Below are positions 12,296 through 23,800 of a stretch of 64,000 nucleotides of DNA, one piece after another. Made by a program: the position numbers and the translations under genes. Under the pieces are notes generated by a model, which was given only the letters and a program-made list of their open reading frames with translations, was not told where the DNA came from and ran no database searches. Where the stretch lies: the NCBI GenBank assembly GCA_027627225.1, contig CM051036.1, forward strand, positions 37,836,426-37,900,425, written 5' to 3'. Positions within the stretch are counted from its first letter, which is position 1, and the number at the start of each line of letters is the position of its first letter. The DNA comes from Congeria kusceri. Its lineage: Eukaryota; Mollusca; Bivalvia; Myida; Dreissenidae.

Positions 12296-13285
12296 TGTAA
12301 CGTTACGCCTTGGTTGTATTCTGGTAAGGTTGTAAAATTACCTTGCACGAACGTTGTGGCAACGTTGTGATCACAACTTTGCGATCATCGGGTGTATAGA
12401 TAGTATGTGAAAGAGACTGAATTTCAATGATATGGTTGAATAAAAATAACTGGTATTTCATTTTTAATTGTGAATGTTATTACATGGGCCGGACGTTATA
12501 AATATGTTATAGGTACGTTACGTGCCAACATTATATTACAACCTACACACAACGTTCTGGCAATGTTATACTTTGGGTTTGCATGTCATTGTTTTATTAA
12601 TGCTAATACTTATTAATAATTTAAACGTCTGGCAAACAAATTTAAATAAAATGAAATCAATAAGGAATGTTTTATATAACATTTATGAGAAAATAGTATT
12701 TTGTTAAAAATAAATAGTTAATAAACTTCTGTTTTGATAAAGATACAGAGCTAGCTTTAAGTTTCAATTTTCACGACATCAGACAGTCGTGTAATTGATT
12801 AAAACATGAAATTATGATACTTAATTTCGCATACCGTATATATTTGTATATTGATACGTTATTATGCTAAAATGTGTGTAAATAGACATGCCAAAAAAAA
12901 TCAAATTTGATTATTTCATGAATACGAATTTGCGGCTTTTCATTTACGCTTGGGGTACGCAAAGGAAGTGAATAACAAACAAAGAAAAGTTCTACATATA
13001 GAAAATCAAAGTTTTAATGGATTAATAAATTGTTTAATTCTGCATATGTTGGATTTTAAATGTATATGTTTTATGTCATAATAAAATAATATAAGTTGTG
13101 TTTTAATTATCTACAACAAACGTAAGTTTCGTTGTATAAAGGTTCTCTTTCTGTTACTTTACAACGTCATTTCATAACGTTGTCACAAACATTTTACGCT
13201 ATATGTACATTGTAATTTAACGTTATTACAATGTTAACCGTAACGTTAATACAACGTCCATACAATGTTATTGTGTTAGCTGGGA
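12296..13285. mobile_element. Possible ACGTT-rich MITE
   Basis: Both margins are dense in AACGTT words in inverted arrangement (ATTGTAACGTTACG at the left, CGTAACGTTAATACAACG at the right), and the interior is AT-rich and non-coding. Termini are not clear. Confidence 0.4.
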
Positions 13286-14480
13286 AGTGTGTTATCTTGT
13301 TTCTTGATATATATTTGCGAAAATATGTTAATACATAGAGAATACTAGGTTAGTGTTGAATAAAGATAAGTTTATTTAGCGAGGCTTAGCAAACCTGAAC
13401 GTTAACCTAGTATTCACCCATATTTATCATATTTTCGTAATAATTCCAATGATGCATTAGTCTAATTATGAGACATGTTGCGAATTAAGTGTTGTTTTTT
13501 TAGGGCTAAATTTACTGGAACATTTCCCATATAAAAAGTATCTCAATGTTTTCCAGGGCTTACAAGTATAGCTAAGGAAGCATACAAGGACAAAACATAA
13601 TATCCTTTATTGATACAATTGCACTGTTGCACACTAGAACATCCATTGTGATTTGTGTTTTGAAAACAAAATATATCATTAAAAATAATGAATTATAGAA
13701 AACCCGTTACTGGAAGAATTTGAATATAAAAATCATTGAAGGAGAATTGTATATAAGGTACTCACAACATTCTCATTGATGGACTAGTTCTTAGGTGACG
13801 TAGTTAGAGTGTCAGCCTTTCGCGCTGCATATGATTGGATCCCTGAAGTGCTTAGGGTTTTTCACTTTCATACATTTCATAGTGGCAGATTGAAATGGTT
13901 TGGGGCTTGTGGGTTTGGTCAGTTTTGAAGTAAAATGTCAGGGGCATACGGAGCCAAGGCATCGATGTGCCTTGCTCTTGCAAACTTAATTGGGGAAGGA
14001 GTGTAGCTATTTGCATATTAGGCACTTCCAACTGTCTCGCTGTTGGACAAGCTCGTTTACCAATGCAGTAAAAAATTTGGGCATAATAATAAGTTTGATA
14101 ATCAACCAAATTGTCCTAGGAACTGTGGAGGTATGGCCCTTGAATTATTTATAATTAGCCCTTTAGCTGTTTCTGCTATCTATGTCCAATAGTTTTCATC
14201 CAATCTTCACCAAACTTGATGAAAATGTTTCAGGTTATAATATCTTAGCCAAGTTTGAACATTAACCAAAACGCCTGAGGAGCTACACAGTAATTGCCCT
14301 TGATTTAATTAAATTTAGCCATTTATCAGTTTCCGCTCCCAAGTCCAATAGTTTGCATCCTATCATCACCTAACTTGATATTTTAAAGATTGTTTTTAAC
14401 CTAGAGGGGGCATAACTGTTTTACAACAGCTCTTGTTTACTACTTATTAGCCACATTGAATTTATAATCCATTTATATTC
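13286..14480. other. Non-coding upstream of FCSK
   Basis: Holds a small fold-back near 13,335-13,420 (ACTAGGTTAGTGTTGAATAAA against AACCTAGTATTCACC), similar to one at 22,840-22,980. There is also a weak tRNA-like box pair near 13,800-13,855 and two related stretches on either side of 14,220. No gene recognised. Confidence 0.45.
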
Positions 14481-14487
14481 CATTTGT

Positions 14488-14684
14488 GGCCACACCAAAA
14501 ATGTATCATGACACCATGGCTAAAAGTAGATTGAAGATGTATCATAAGTTACATGATTTTATTGTCAGTTTTGTGAATGTGTTTTGGCCACACCAAAAAT
14601 GTATCATGGCACCATGTCTAAAAGTAGATTGCAGATGTATCATAAGTTACATGATTTTATTCTCAGTTTTTTGTGAATGTGTCT
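14488..14684 (+). repeat. Tandem duplication, two ~98-bp units
   Basis: Units start at 14,488 and 14,586, each with GGCCACACCAAAAATGTATC and CATAAGTTACATGATTTTAT. The array ends about 40 bases before the acceptor-like site of FCSK exon 1. Confidence 0.9.
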
Positions 14685-14774
14685 GCAACAAATGAACATT
14701 TTATCCTTTTTCTTCCATTGTAGGCAATTAACTGGTTGCAACTACATGTACGTAGGAAAAAACACTTTAGCATT

Positions 14775-14850
14775 ATGACTGGGAAAGTAAAATGGACATC
14801 CATAGTTTTGACATGCCCAGAAGAGAAATGGAGTCAGACATTGCAAAAAG
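14775..14850 (+). CDS. FCSK: FCSK coding exon 1
   Basis: Residues 1-25, ending phase 1 before GTAATT. The Met is chosen because [15 protein letters not shown] aligns with the start of vertebrate FCSK. The frame stays open upstream to a good acceptor-like TTGTAG at 14718-14723, so the exon probably extends to 14724 as 5' UTR, with one or more leader exons upstream. No TATA box or promoter was recognised. Confidence 0.85.
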
Positions 14851-17800
14851 GTAATTGTTGAAATGTTATAGGCTGTGAAAAATTTGAAATCTTCAATTCA
14901 AAAAGTACAGTATCGAAATTTTGCATAATTACCATTAATTTGATTTCTTTTTTACACATTTTCTTCGAATGGTGCATCACACTAGTAAATTAATTGCATT
15001 ATTTGTTAATGCACTTGACAGGGAATGTGATAATCATGTGAACCGAATGGCAAACACAAAGTTCCATCATCAGATCTATATCTGATCACAATATAGATAA
15101 CTATAGTTAATAAATAATTTTTGATTTGGAGTTGTTTATCAGGTAATAAACAACAATTTGAAGTATTAATGCGTATGAATTATACCATGAGAGTGTTAGC
15201 ACATAAACCGCATCTGAACGACAAATCAGTGTTTATTAGCCAATAAACAACGATAATGCGAAAATTATTTTGATTCTAACATGACATTTTCTGCAATTAC
15301 AATGCCACATATATTGTACAGTTTCAGCACTATTTGTATGCCCCTGGCATCTTGATGCGGGAGGCACATAGCGATTGTCCCGTCCTTCCGTCCTTCAGTC
15401 CGTGAAAAGGTTAAGTAGATTTTACCATTTCATCTAGCACCGCTTACTACAACACTTGGATACTTTTTACACAGTTTTTGCTTATGACCATTCCCTATCC
15501 ACCCATATCACCCAACCTCACTTTGACCTTGACCTTGACCTAATTTGCACTTAAAATAAATCAAAAGTGCCATTTATTGGTAAACTAGATTTTACCGTTT
15601 CGTCTAGCACCAACACCGCTTACTACAACACTTGGATATTTACACAGTTGTTACTTATAACCATTCCCAATACACCCATATCACCCAACCTCACTTTGGC
15701 CTTGATCTTGACCTAATTTGGACTAAGAAATGGGCTATCCAGCACCAACGGGGGGCATGTGTGTTTATCAAACACAGAATCTTATTTAGGATTGATTATT
15801 GGTAGTTTAACAAGGGTGAATTTTGTTCTTTGTCTATAGAAAACTCTGCGCATGTCATATTAGAATAAATATTTTATATAATCAGTAGCAAGAATAACCA
15901 CGGACTAGGAAAATTGTTAAAATTATTATAAATAAGGTTTAAATCAACAAAAACATATGTATTTTCATAATACAAACCAATTTTGATTATATATGTGGCG
16001 TGTCGAGGGAAAACCGGGCTAAATGCATGTGCGTAAAGTGTTGTCCTGGATTAGGCTGTGCATTCTAAGGCTAATCCGTGATGACACTTTCCGCCTACAG
16101 TGGATTTATGTTTAGAAGAGACTTCCTTTAAATAGAAAATACCATAAAAGCGGAAAGTGCCGTCCTGGATTAGCCTGTGCGGACGGCAAAGGCTAATCCG
16201 GGATGACACTTTACGCACATGCATTAAGCCCGGTTTTCCCACGACACGCCTCATATAATTTTAAGATGAACTATAATAGTTTTGACTCAGGTAATCATAG
16301 TATAATTTATGTTCAGAATTGGAATTACGTCAAGCCAAGGGTTACATCGACAAAGACGTGTTTTTGTTGACGGTGGAAGACCCCAAACAAGACGTCGGGA
16401 GTGGTGGCGCTACAATCAACGCTCTGTTGACAGTTGCTGAGTACATCAGTGCTCAGAGAGGATACAGTGTATATAAGCTATATGTCTTATTGATTTCTTC
16501 ATTTATTCAGGGGTGGCAAAATCAGTTGTTCATAATGCACCTGTCTATATTATCCCCCGATGGGGAGGAGCGGCGGGCAGACCTAGGGGAATTTGACAAA
16601 TGCTATTTTTAGGGATCTAATTCCCCACCCTAGAGCCAAGCATATTTGTCTATCCCCTCAGTGGGAGATGCTGTATATCTATCAAATGATCCGGGGCATA
16701 TATTACCAGGATCTAAAATCCTACTAAAGTCTATTTTCCTGGGACCCAGAATCATTCGGCGTGTCAAATTCCCGCCTGTCGGGAATCGCTTGCAGTCTGA
16801 AGTCCCTTATATGCCTGCCGCTCTCCCCCTGCGGGAAAACATTGATAGGTACATAATACCCAGAATGTTCTTTCCTACTCGTGCTCTACAACTGGTTTGC
16901 ATTTGTCAGAATGTTCTTTCCTACTCATACTCTACAACTGGTTTGCATTTGTCAGAATGTTCTTTCCTACTCATACTCTACAACTGGTTTGCATTTGTCA
17001 GAATGTTCTTTTCTTCTCATGCTCTACAACTGGTTTGCATTTGTCAGAATGTTCTTTCCTACTCATGCTCTACAACTGGTTTGCATTTGTCAGAATATTC
17101 TTTTCTACTCATGCTCTACAACTGGTTTGCATTAGTTAGAATGTTCTTTCCTACTCATGCTCTACAACTGGTTTGCATTAGTCAGAATGTTCTTTTCTAC
17201 TCATGCTCTACAACTTGTTTGCATTTGTCAGAATGTTCTTTCCTACTCATGCTCTACAACTGGTTTGCATTTGTCAGAATGTTATTTTCTTCTCATGCTC
17301 TACAACTGGTTTGCATTTGTCAGAATGTTCTTTCCTACTCATGCTCTACAACTGGTTTGCATTTGTCAGAATGTTCTTTTCTACTCATGCTCTACAACTG
17401 GTTGGCATTAGTCAGAATGTTCTTTCCTACTCATGCTCTACAACTGGTTTGCATTAGTCAGAATGTTCTTTTCTACTCATGCTCTACAACTGGTTTGCAT
17501 TAGTCAGAATGTTCTTTCCTACTCATGCTCTACAACTTTTTTGCATTTGTAAGAATGTTTTTTCCTACTCATGCTCTACAACTTGTTTGCATTTGTAAGC
17601 ATGTTCTTTCCTACTCATGCTCTACAACTGGTTTGCATTTGTCAGAATGTTCTTTCCTACTCATGCTCTACAACTGGTTTGCATTTGTCAGAATGTTCTT
17701 TCCTACTCATGCTCTACAACTGGTTTGCATTAGTCAGAATGTTCTTTCCTATTCATGCTCTACAACTGGTTTGCATTAGTCAGAATGTTCTTTTCTACTC

Positions 17801-20800
17801 ATGCTCTACAACTGGATTGCATTTGTCAGAATGTTCTTTCCTACTCATGCTCTACAACTGGTTTGCATTTGTCAGAATGTTCTTTCCTACTCATGCTCTA
17901 CAACTTGTTTGCATTTGTAAGAATGTTCTTTCCTACTCATGCTCTACAACTGGTTTGCATTTGTCAGAATGTTCTTTCCTACTCATGCTCTACAACTGGT
18001 TTGCATTTGTCGGAATGTTCTTTTCTACTCATGCTCTACAACTGGTTTGCATTAGTCAGAATGTTCTTTCCTACTCATGCTCTGCAACTGGTTTGCATTT
18101 GTCAGAATGTTCTTTTCTACTCATGCTCTACAACTGGTTTGCATTTGTCTGAATGTTCTTTCCTACTCATGCTCTACAACTGGTTTGCATTTGTAAGAAT
18201 GTTCTTTCCTACTGATTCTCTACAACTTGTTTGCATTTGTAAGAATGTTCTTTCCTACTCATACTCTACAACTGGTTTGCATGTGTCAGAATGTTCTTTC
18301 CTACTCATGCTCTACAACTGGTTTGCATTTGTCAGAATGTTCTTTTCTACTCATGCTCTACAACTGGTTTGCATTTGTCTGAATGTTCTTTCCTACTCAT
18401 GCTCTACAACTGGTTTGCATTTGTAAGAATGTTCTTTCCTACTGATTCTCTACAACTTGTTTGCATTTGTAAGAATGTTCTTTCCTACTCATACTCTACA
18501 ACTGGTTTGCATGTGTCAGAATGTTCTTTCCTACTCATGCTCTACAACTGGTTTGCATTTGTCAGAATGTTCTTTCCTACTCATGCTCTACAACTGGTTT
18601 GCATTAGTCAGAATGTTCTTTTCTACTCATGCTCTACAACTGGTTTGCATTTGTCAGAATGTTCTTTCCTACTCATGCTCTACAACTGGTTTGCACTTGT
18701 CAGAATGTTCTTTCCTACTCATGCTCTACAACTGGTTTGCATTTTGTCAGAATGTTTTTTCCTACTCATGCTCTACAACTTGTTTGCATTTGTCAGAATG
18801 TTCTTTTCTACTCATGCCCTACAACTGGTTTGCATTGGTAAGAATGTTCTTTCCTACTCATGCTCTACAACTGGTTTGCATTTGACAGAATGTTTTTTCC
18901 TACTCATGCTCTACAACTTGTTTGCATTTGTCAGAATGTTCTTTTCTACTCATGCCCTACAACTGGTTTGCATTTGTAAGAATGTTCTTCCTACTCATGC
19001 TCTACAACTGGTTTGCATTTGACAGAATGTTCTTTCCTACTCATGCTCTACAACTGGTTTGCATGTGACATAATGTTCTTTCCTACTCATGCTCTACAAC
19101 TGGTTTGCATTTGTCAGAATGTTCTTTCCTACTCATGCCCTACAACTGGTTTGCATTTGTCAGAATGTTCTTTCCTACTCATGCTCTACAAGTGGTTTGC
19201 ATGTGTCAGAATGTTCTTTCCTACTCATGCTCTACAACTGGTTTGCGTTTGACAGAATGTTCTTTCCTACTCATGCTCTACAACTGGTTTGCATTTGTCA
19301 GAATGTTCTTTTCTACTCATGCTCTACAACTGGTTTGCATTTGTCAAAAGCGGACACGTAAGGCAATACACGATTTTTATATGCCTACTTTATTACTATG
19401 ATAGTGCAAATGTTTAGTTTAAACCTATTTTATATATCAAATTTAATACATTCAAAACTTTTGTTAAATACTCTTATTTAATTACTTGTCCTTCTCAAAT
19501 TAGTCTATGTGTGATCAGATTATTTTAACAGCATGTTCTTGTCATATTTTACTTCATACAAAATGTATCAGATGTAATACTCTGAATTTAATTAATGTCT
19601 AAAACTATCCACAATTCTTAATCTAAATGTTGAAATTCTGATTATAAATATTGAAATAAAGTGTATTTTAAAAGTATTTATTGATCACTATTTGTTTCTC
19701 ATTTCAGGTTTTGTCTACTGAAATTTTGCAAGATTCTCATATCCTGATTCTGCACAATGTATGTTGGAACATTGCTTATTTGAGTAATTTAGGTTTAATT
19801 GATTTGTTTTATTACTTTCAACTGAAATGTAGGATTTTGTTATTATTTACTACTTCTGTGTTGATGGTTTCTTTAACACCTTAGGCTAAAAAATGTAATG
19901 AATTGTTTCTCAGGCACTTTTCCCCCAAAATCAGGAGGGAGGGCCAATTTTTGTTTGTATTGAAGTATTTTTTTCCCTACTCTTTTCCATTGGCACTATG
20001 TAATGAATTATTAAAACAAGTAAATAAGTACAGATTAAAGACAATTGTAAGTTTTAATAACAACATGAGCATACCTTTTTATAAAATTCTTAATATATAT
20101 TTATTAATTGCTCATGTTACAAACGGTCATTTATGAAAGCTGATGTAATAAGGCAATCAATTTGAATGTTCATAATTAACATAAGTGCCTTCAGATCGAT
20201 ATACCATCAGAATTAAAGTATTTCTATTTATAGAATTTAACTTTTCATAATTCAGATTTTTTATAATGGTCAAAAATATTAATTATGTTTGCATTAAATC
20301 ACCAACAATTTTTTTCAATGCAGCTGGCATTTTCGTTTGTTTCAATAGGACTTATATTGATACAGATTTTCCTTAAAAAATATAGAATGCTATTACGCAA
20401 GCAAAAGCATCTATGAAACAAAAGTTTAAATCAACAAATAGAAGATATTTATAAACGTTACCAATCAAATATGACATTTTTATTCCAAAGTTGAGATTTA
20501 TACAGTGTTTCACAATTCGTGTATATTCGATTTTTATAATAAATCAGACAGGAAGAAAGTTACTGAAAATACCGAAATCTCTACCGGGTTTCTTCATCCG
20601 CTATGTGAAAATGAGGACTCGTAATTTTAAGCGCTGTCCATGGAATCTGATTCAATACATCGTAATTTTTGTAATAGTTCTTATGAACGTTAATGGTGTT
20701 TATTCGTCCAAAATCTGTTTCTTATTTACGAAAGGCATTTTATACTGTTTTGTTCAAAAGCACTTACGAACGGAATATACTATAATGCTGGTTTACTCCA

Positions 20801-23800
20801 GAGTCATCACCATTTATCGCATACAGACTATAGACAATAGTGAGTTACCAAAATGTTAATAATTCACAGATTTTAGTGCGTAGTATTTTGTTCGGCAACA
20901 TGCACATTAGAAACAATTTCCGTTTTATTTTCATTAACATATTTCTGGACTGCCGCTTTAAAACCCGGGCGAGATCGTCCAAAAAATTAAATAAAATATT
21001 TTTGGGCATTAAATCAAAATTGTGGTGGGCCATAAAAAAACATTGCAGTGCTGCCTGGGAAACAGTTCGTTAACTTTTTAGCTCACCTGAACAAGAAGTG
21101 CTCGGTGAGCTATTGGTATAGGAGACCTCTCCTGCGTCGTCCGTCGGCTGTCGGCCATCGTCCGTGTGCCGTCAACAATTGTGTTCGTTCTCACGCTGGA
21201 GACTTCACTTTTTATCCAATCTTAACCAAACTTGCACAGTTAGTGTATGACTATAAAATCTCGGATGGGAATGTTATTGGGTCAGATCACACCAGTAACA
21301 CTAGAGTTATAGCCTTTTCCAACGTATAGACTTTATTTTCCATCCAATCTTAACCAAATTTTCACAGTTTGTGTATGACCATAAGATCTCAGCAGACGAT
21401 AAAAATCGGGCAGATCATGTTTCAAACACCAGAGTTATTGCCATTTGTTTATTAAAAAAATATACAAAAATGGACATCATTTAGGATAGAGACTTCATTT
21501 TTCATCCAATCTTAACCAATCTTGTACAGTTTGTCTATTACCATGAGATTACAGTTGAAGTTTTATATAAGCAAGATCGGACCAGAAACACCAGGGTTAT
21601 TGCCCTTTGTGAAAAATATGCACAAATGGACATTATTCAGGATAGATACTTCATTTTTCATCCAATCTTCACCAATCATGCACAGTTTGTCTATGACCAT
21701 AAGATTAAAGGTGAAGTCTAATATAAGCAAAATCCGGCCAGAAACACCAGATTGATTGCCTTTTGTTTGTGAAAAAAATATACAAAAATGGACATTATTC
21801 AGTATAGAGACTTCATTTTTCATCCAATATTCACCAATTGTGCACAGTTTGTCTATGAACGTAAGACTACAGGTGAAGTTGAATATGAGCATGATCGGGT
21901 CGGAAACACCGAAGGATCTGCCCCTTGTGTTTGGAAAAAAACATCAACAAGTTATCAATGATTGGTTTGCACACACGATATTTAATTCAATGTTGACCAA
22001 ACTTACACAGTTTGCGTATGACCATAAAAATTGATTGATAAAATTTGATTTCGAACAGTTGCAAATCTTGCATGCGTTATTTGTACATGCAAAATTGATG
22101 GCTTCAGAGCCTGCATTAACATCATTTATCATCATTGGACAGAAAATTATCAAAGAAAAAGCAAAACTTTACCTTATGGCATAGCCATTGCAATTATCAC
22201 ATTGCATAGTTCTCCAAAACTGTCTGCGAAAAAGACATTAAAATCTACTGTTTGTGCATTTTGCAGAATTGTCACTGACTTAATGAAAAAGGGTCAGGTA
22301 AGACTATCAAGAAAAATGATTTGAGAACCATTAGCAAAAAAAGCTCACATCCACCACCCAACTCGTACTTTAGTTAGCCCATTGCACTAACCGATGTTTT
22401 AAATCAAAATTGATCCTATCCCCATTGGCGTTTTGTTAAGCTACCTTAATTTTCAAACCTGTCACAACAGTATGGTCTTCATCTGTACCAGTTCTCAGGT
22501 GAGCACTTTGGGCCACCATAGCCCTTTTGTTTTAGCCTTAAGAAAACAGTGTTGGTTAAACATGTTCTTGCAAGTGTGATGTAATTGTTACGTTGGAACA
22601 AAGAGCATGTTGTGATAGACTTTGCCCGTTAAGATAGGTTTTGCCCATATGTCATTATTGTAGAATAACCCAACTATTTTACTGGGTTAGGTATATATAC
22701 GAGGACCGAGGCTATATAACAGCTGACTGGAGTGTGCTTTCATACTGCCTTCTCTAAATATAAACAGTGTTCAATATTTTACAGTGTCAACTGAAAAAGT
22801 GAGTTGTAGTTGAATGAAAATTGATCAGATATATAGAGAATGCTAGGTTGGTGGGGAATGTAAATAAGTTTATCTAGCAAGGCTTAGAAAACCTCAACCA
22901 CCAGCCTTGGTAAGTGGCTAGTTTTTCGTGCGAAGCAGATAAACTAACTTTTATTTTTATTCAACAATTGCCTAGTATTCTTTTCAATTTTTGTTTTGAA
23001 AATAAACAAACGAAAAATGCTGAATAACAGGAAACAAATAAAATGAGGTCATGAAAATCTACAAAATGTTGTCCTAAGTCTGCACATTTTGTTGCTTTAT
23101 GACACTGTTTTGAAATAAAGCAATGTTTATCCAAGTGGGGTTTATTTTGTCAATGCATGCACGATGATGGGATACATTCAAATTGTCTGTATGAGCCTCA
23201 TATACAGCCTCGTAAGTGAACTTTTCAGACAGCTTTCATGTCAATGTTTCACTGGTTCTCTTTGTTAACCAGGGTCGAGGTTATACCTATGACAGCTGTG
23301 GGAGACCGTTCACCAGTGTTCCAGCTCAGTTTAGTGCCAGTGACCATGACGGACTGGTCTGCATGGTGGATCTGCTTATTAAACTGATTACAGAAAAGGT
23401 ACATGCATTATGGTCTTAGTATTGTTTCAGTTTTGAAATAAGTGAAATTTCTGTCTTTGATTTTCGATGTGACTAAAGAATTTCTGTTTCACTGAATTTT
23501 TTATGGATTAAGTTAAATGCAAGACCTGGTATCTTAAATGTCAGTAACTGAGATTTGTTAAAATATAGGAAATTCTAATTCAACACTGCCAAACATAATT
23601 TGAAAGAACCGTTAACAAGAATGATTGAATATTATTTTCTGTGCTTATTCATTGTCTAATATAAATGAGGCGTGTCGTGGGAAAACCGGTCATAATGCAT
23701 GTGCGTAAAGTGTCGTCCCGGATTAGCCTGTGCAGTCCGCACAGGCTAATCTGGGACGGCACTTTCCGCCTACAGTGTATTTATGTTTAGAAGAGACTTC

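Noticed and set aside
16051..16254. Recurring small minus-strand peptides of the type [14 protein letters not shown] (also at 23.7, 25.9, 28.8, 29.3 and 45.5 kb)
   Set aside because: Translation of the F1 fold-back repeat; frames differ in length and break in most copies, so there is no sign of selection for protein.
16862..19345. Possible CRISPR array
   Set aside because: Units are contiguous with no spacers, and the genome is clearly eukaryotic.
16646..19401. Many long overlapping forward frames of 70-285 codons with repeated [19 protein letters not shown] peptides
   Set aside because: They are three-phase translations of the 46-bp minisatellite within FCSK intron 2, not separate genes.
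20491..20859. 122-codon forward frame in FCSK intron 3
   Set aside because: No recognisable domain, no splice or promoter context, AT-rich composition like the surrounding intron.
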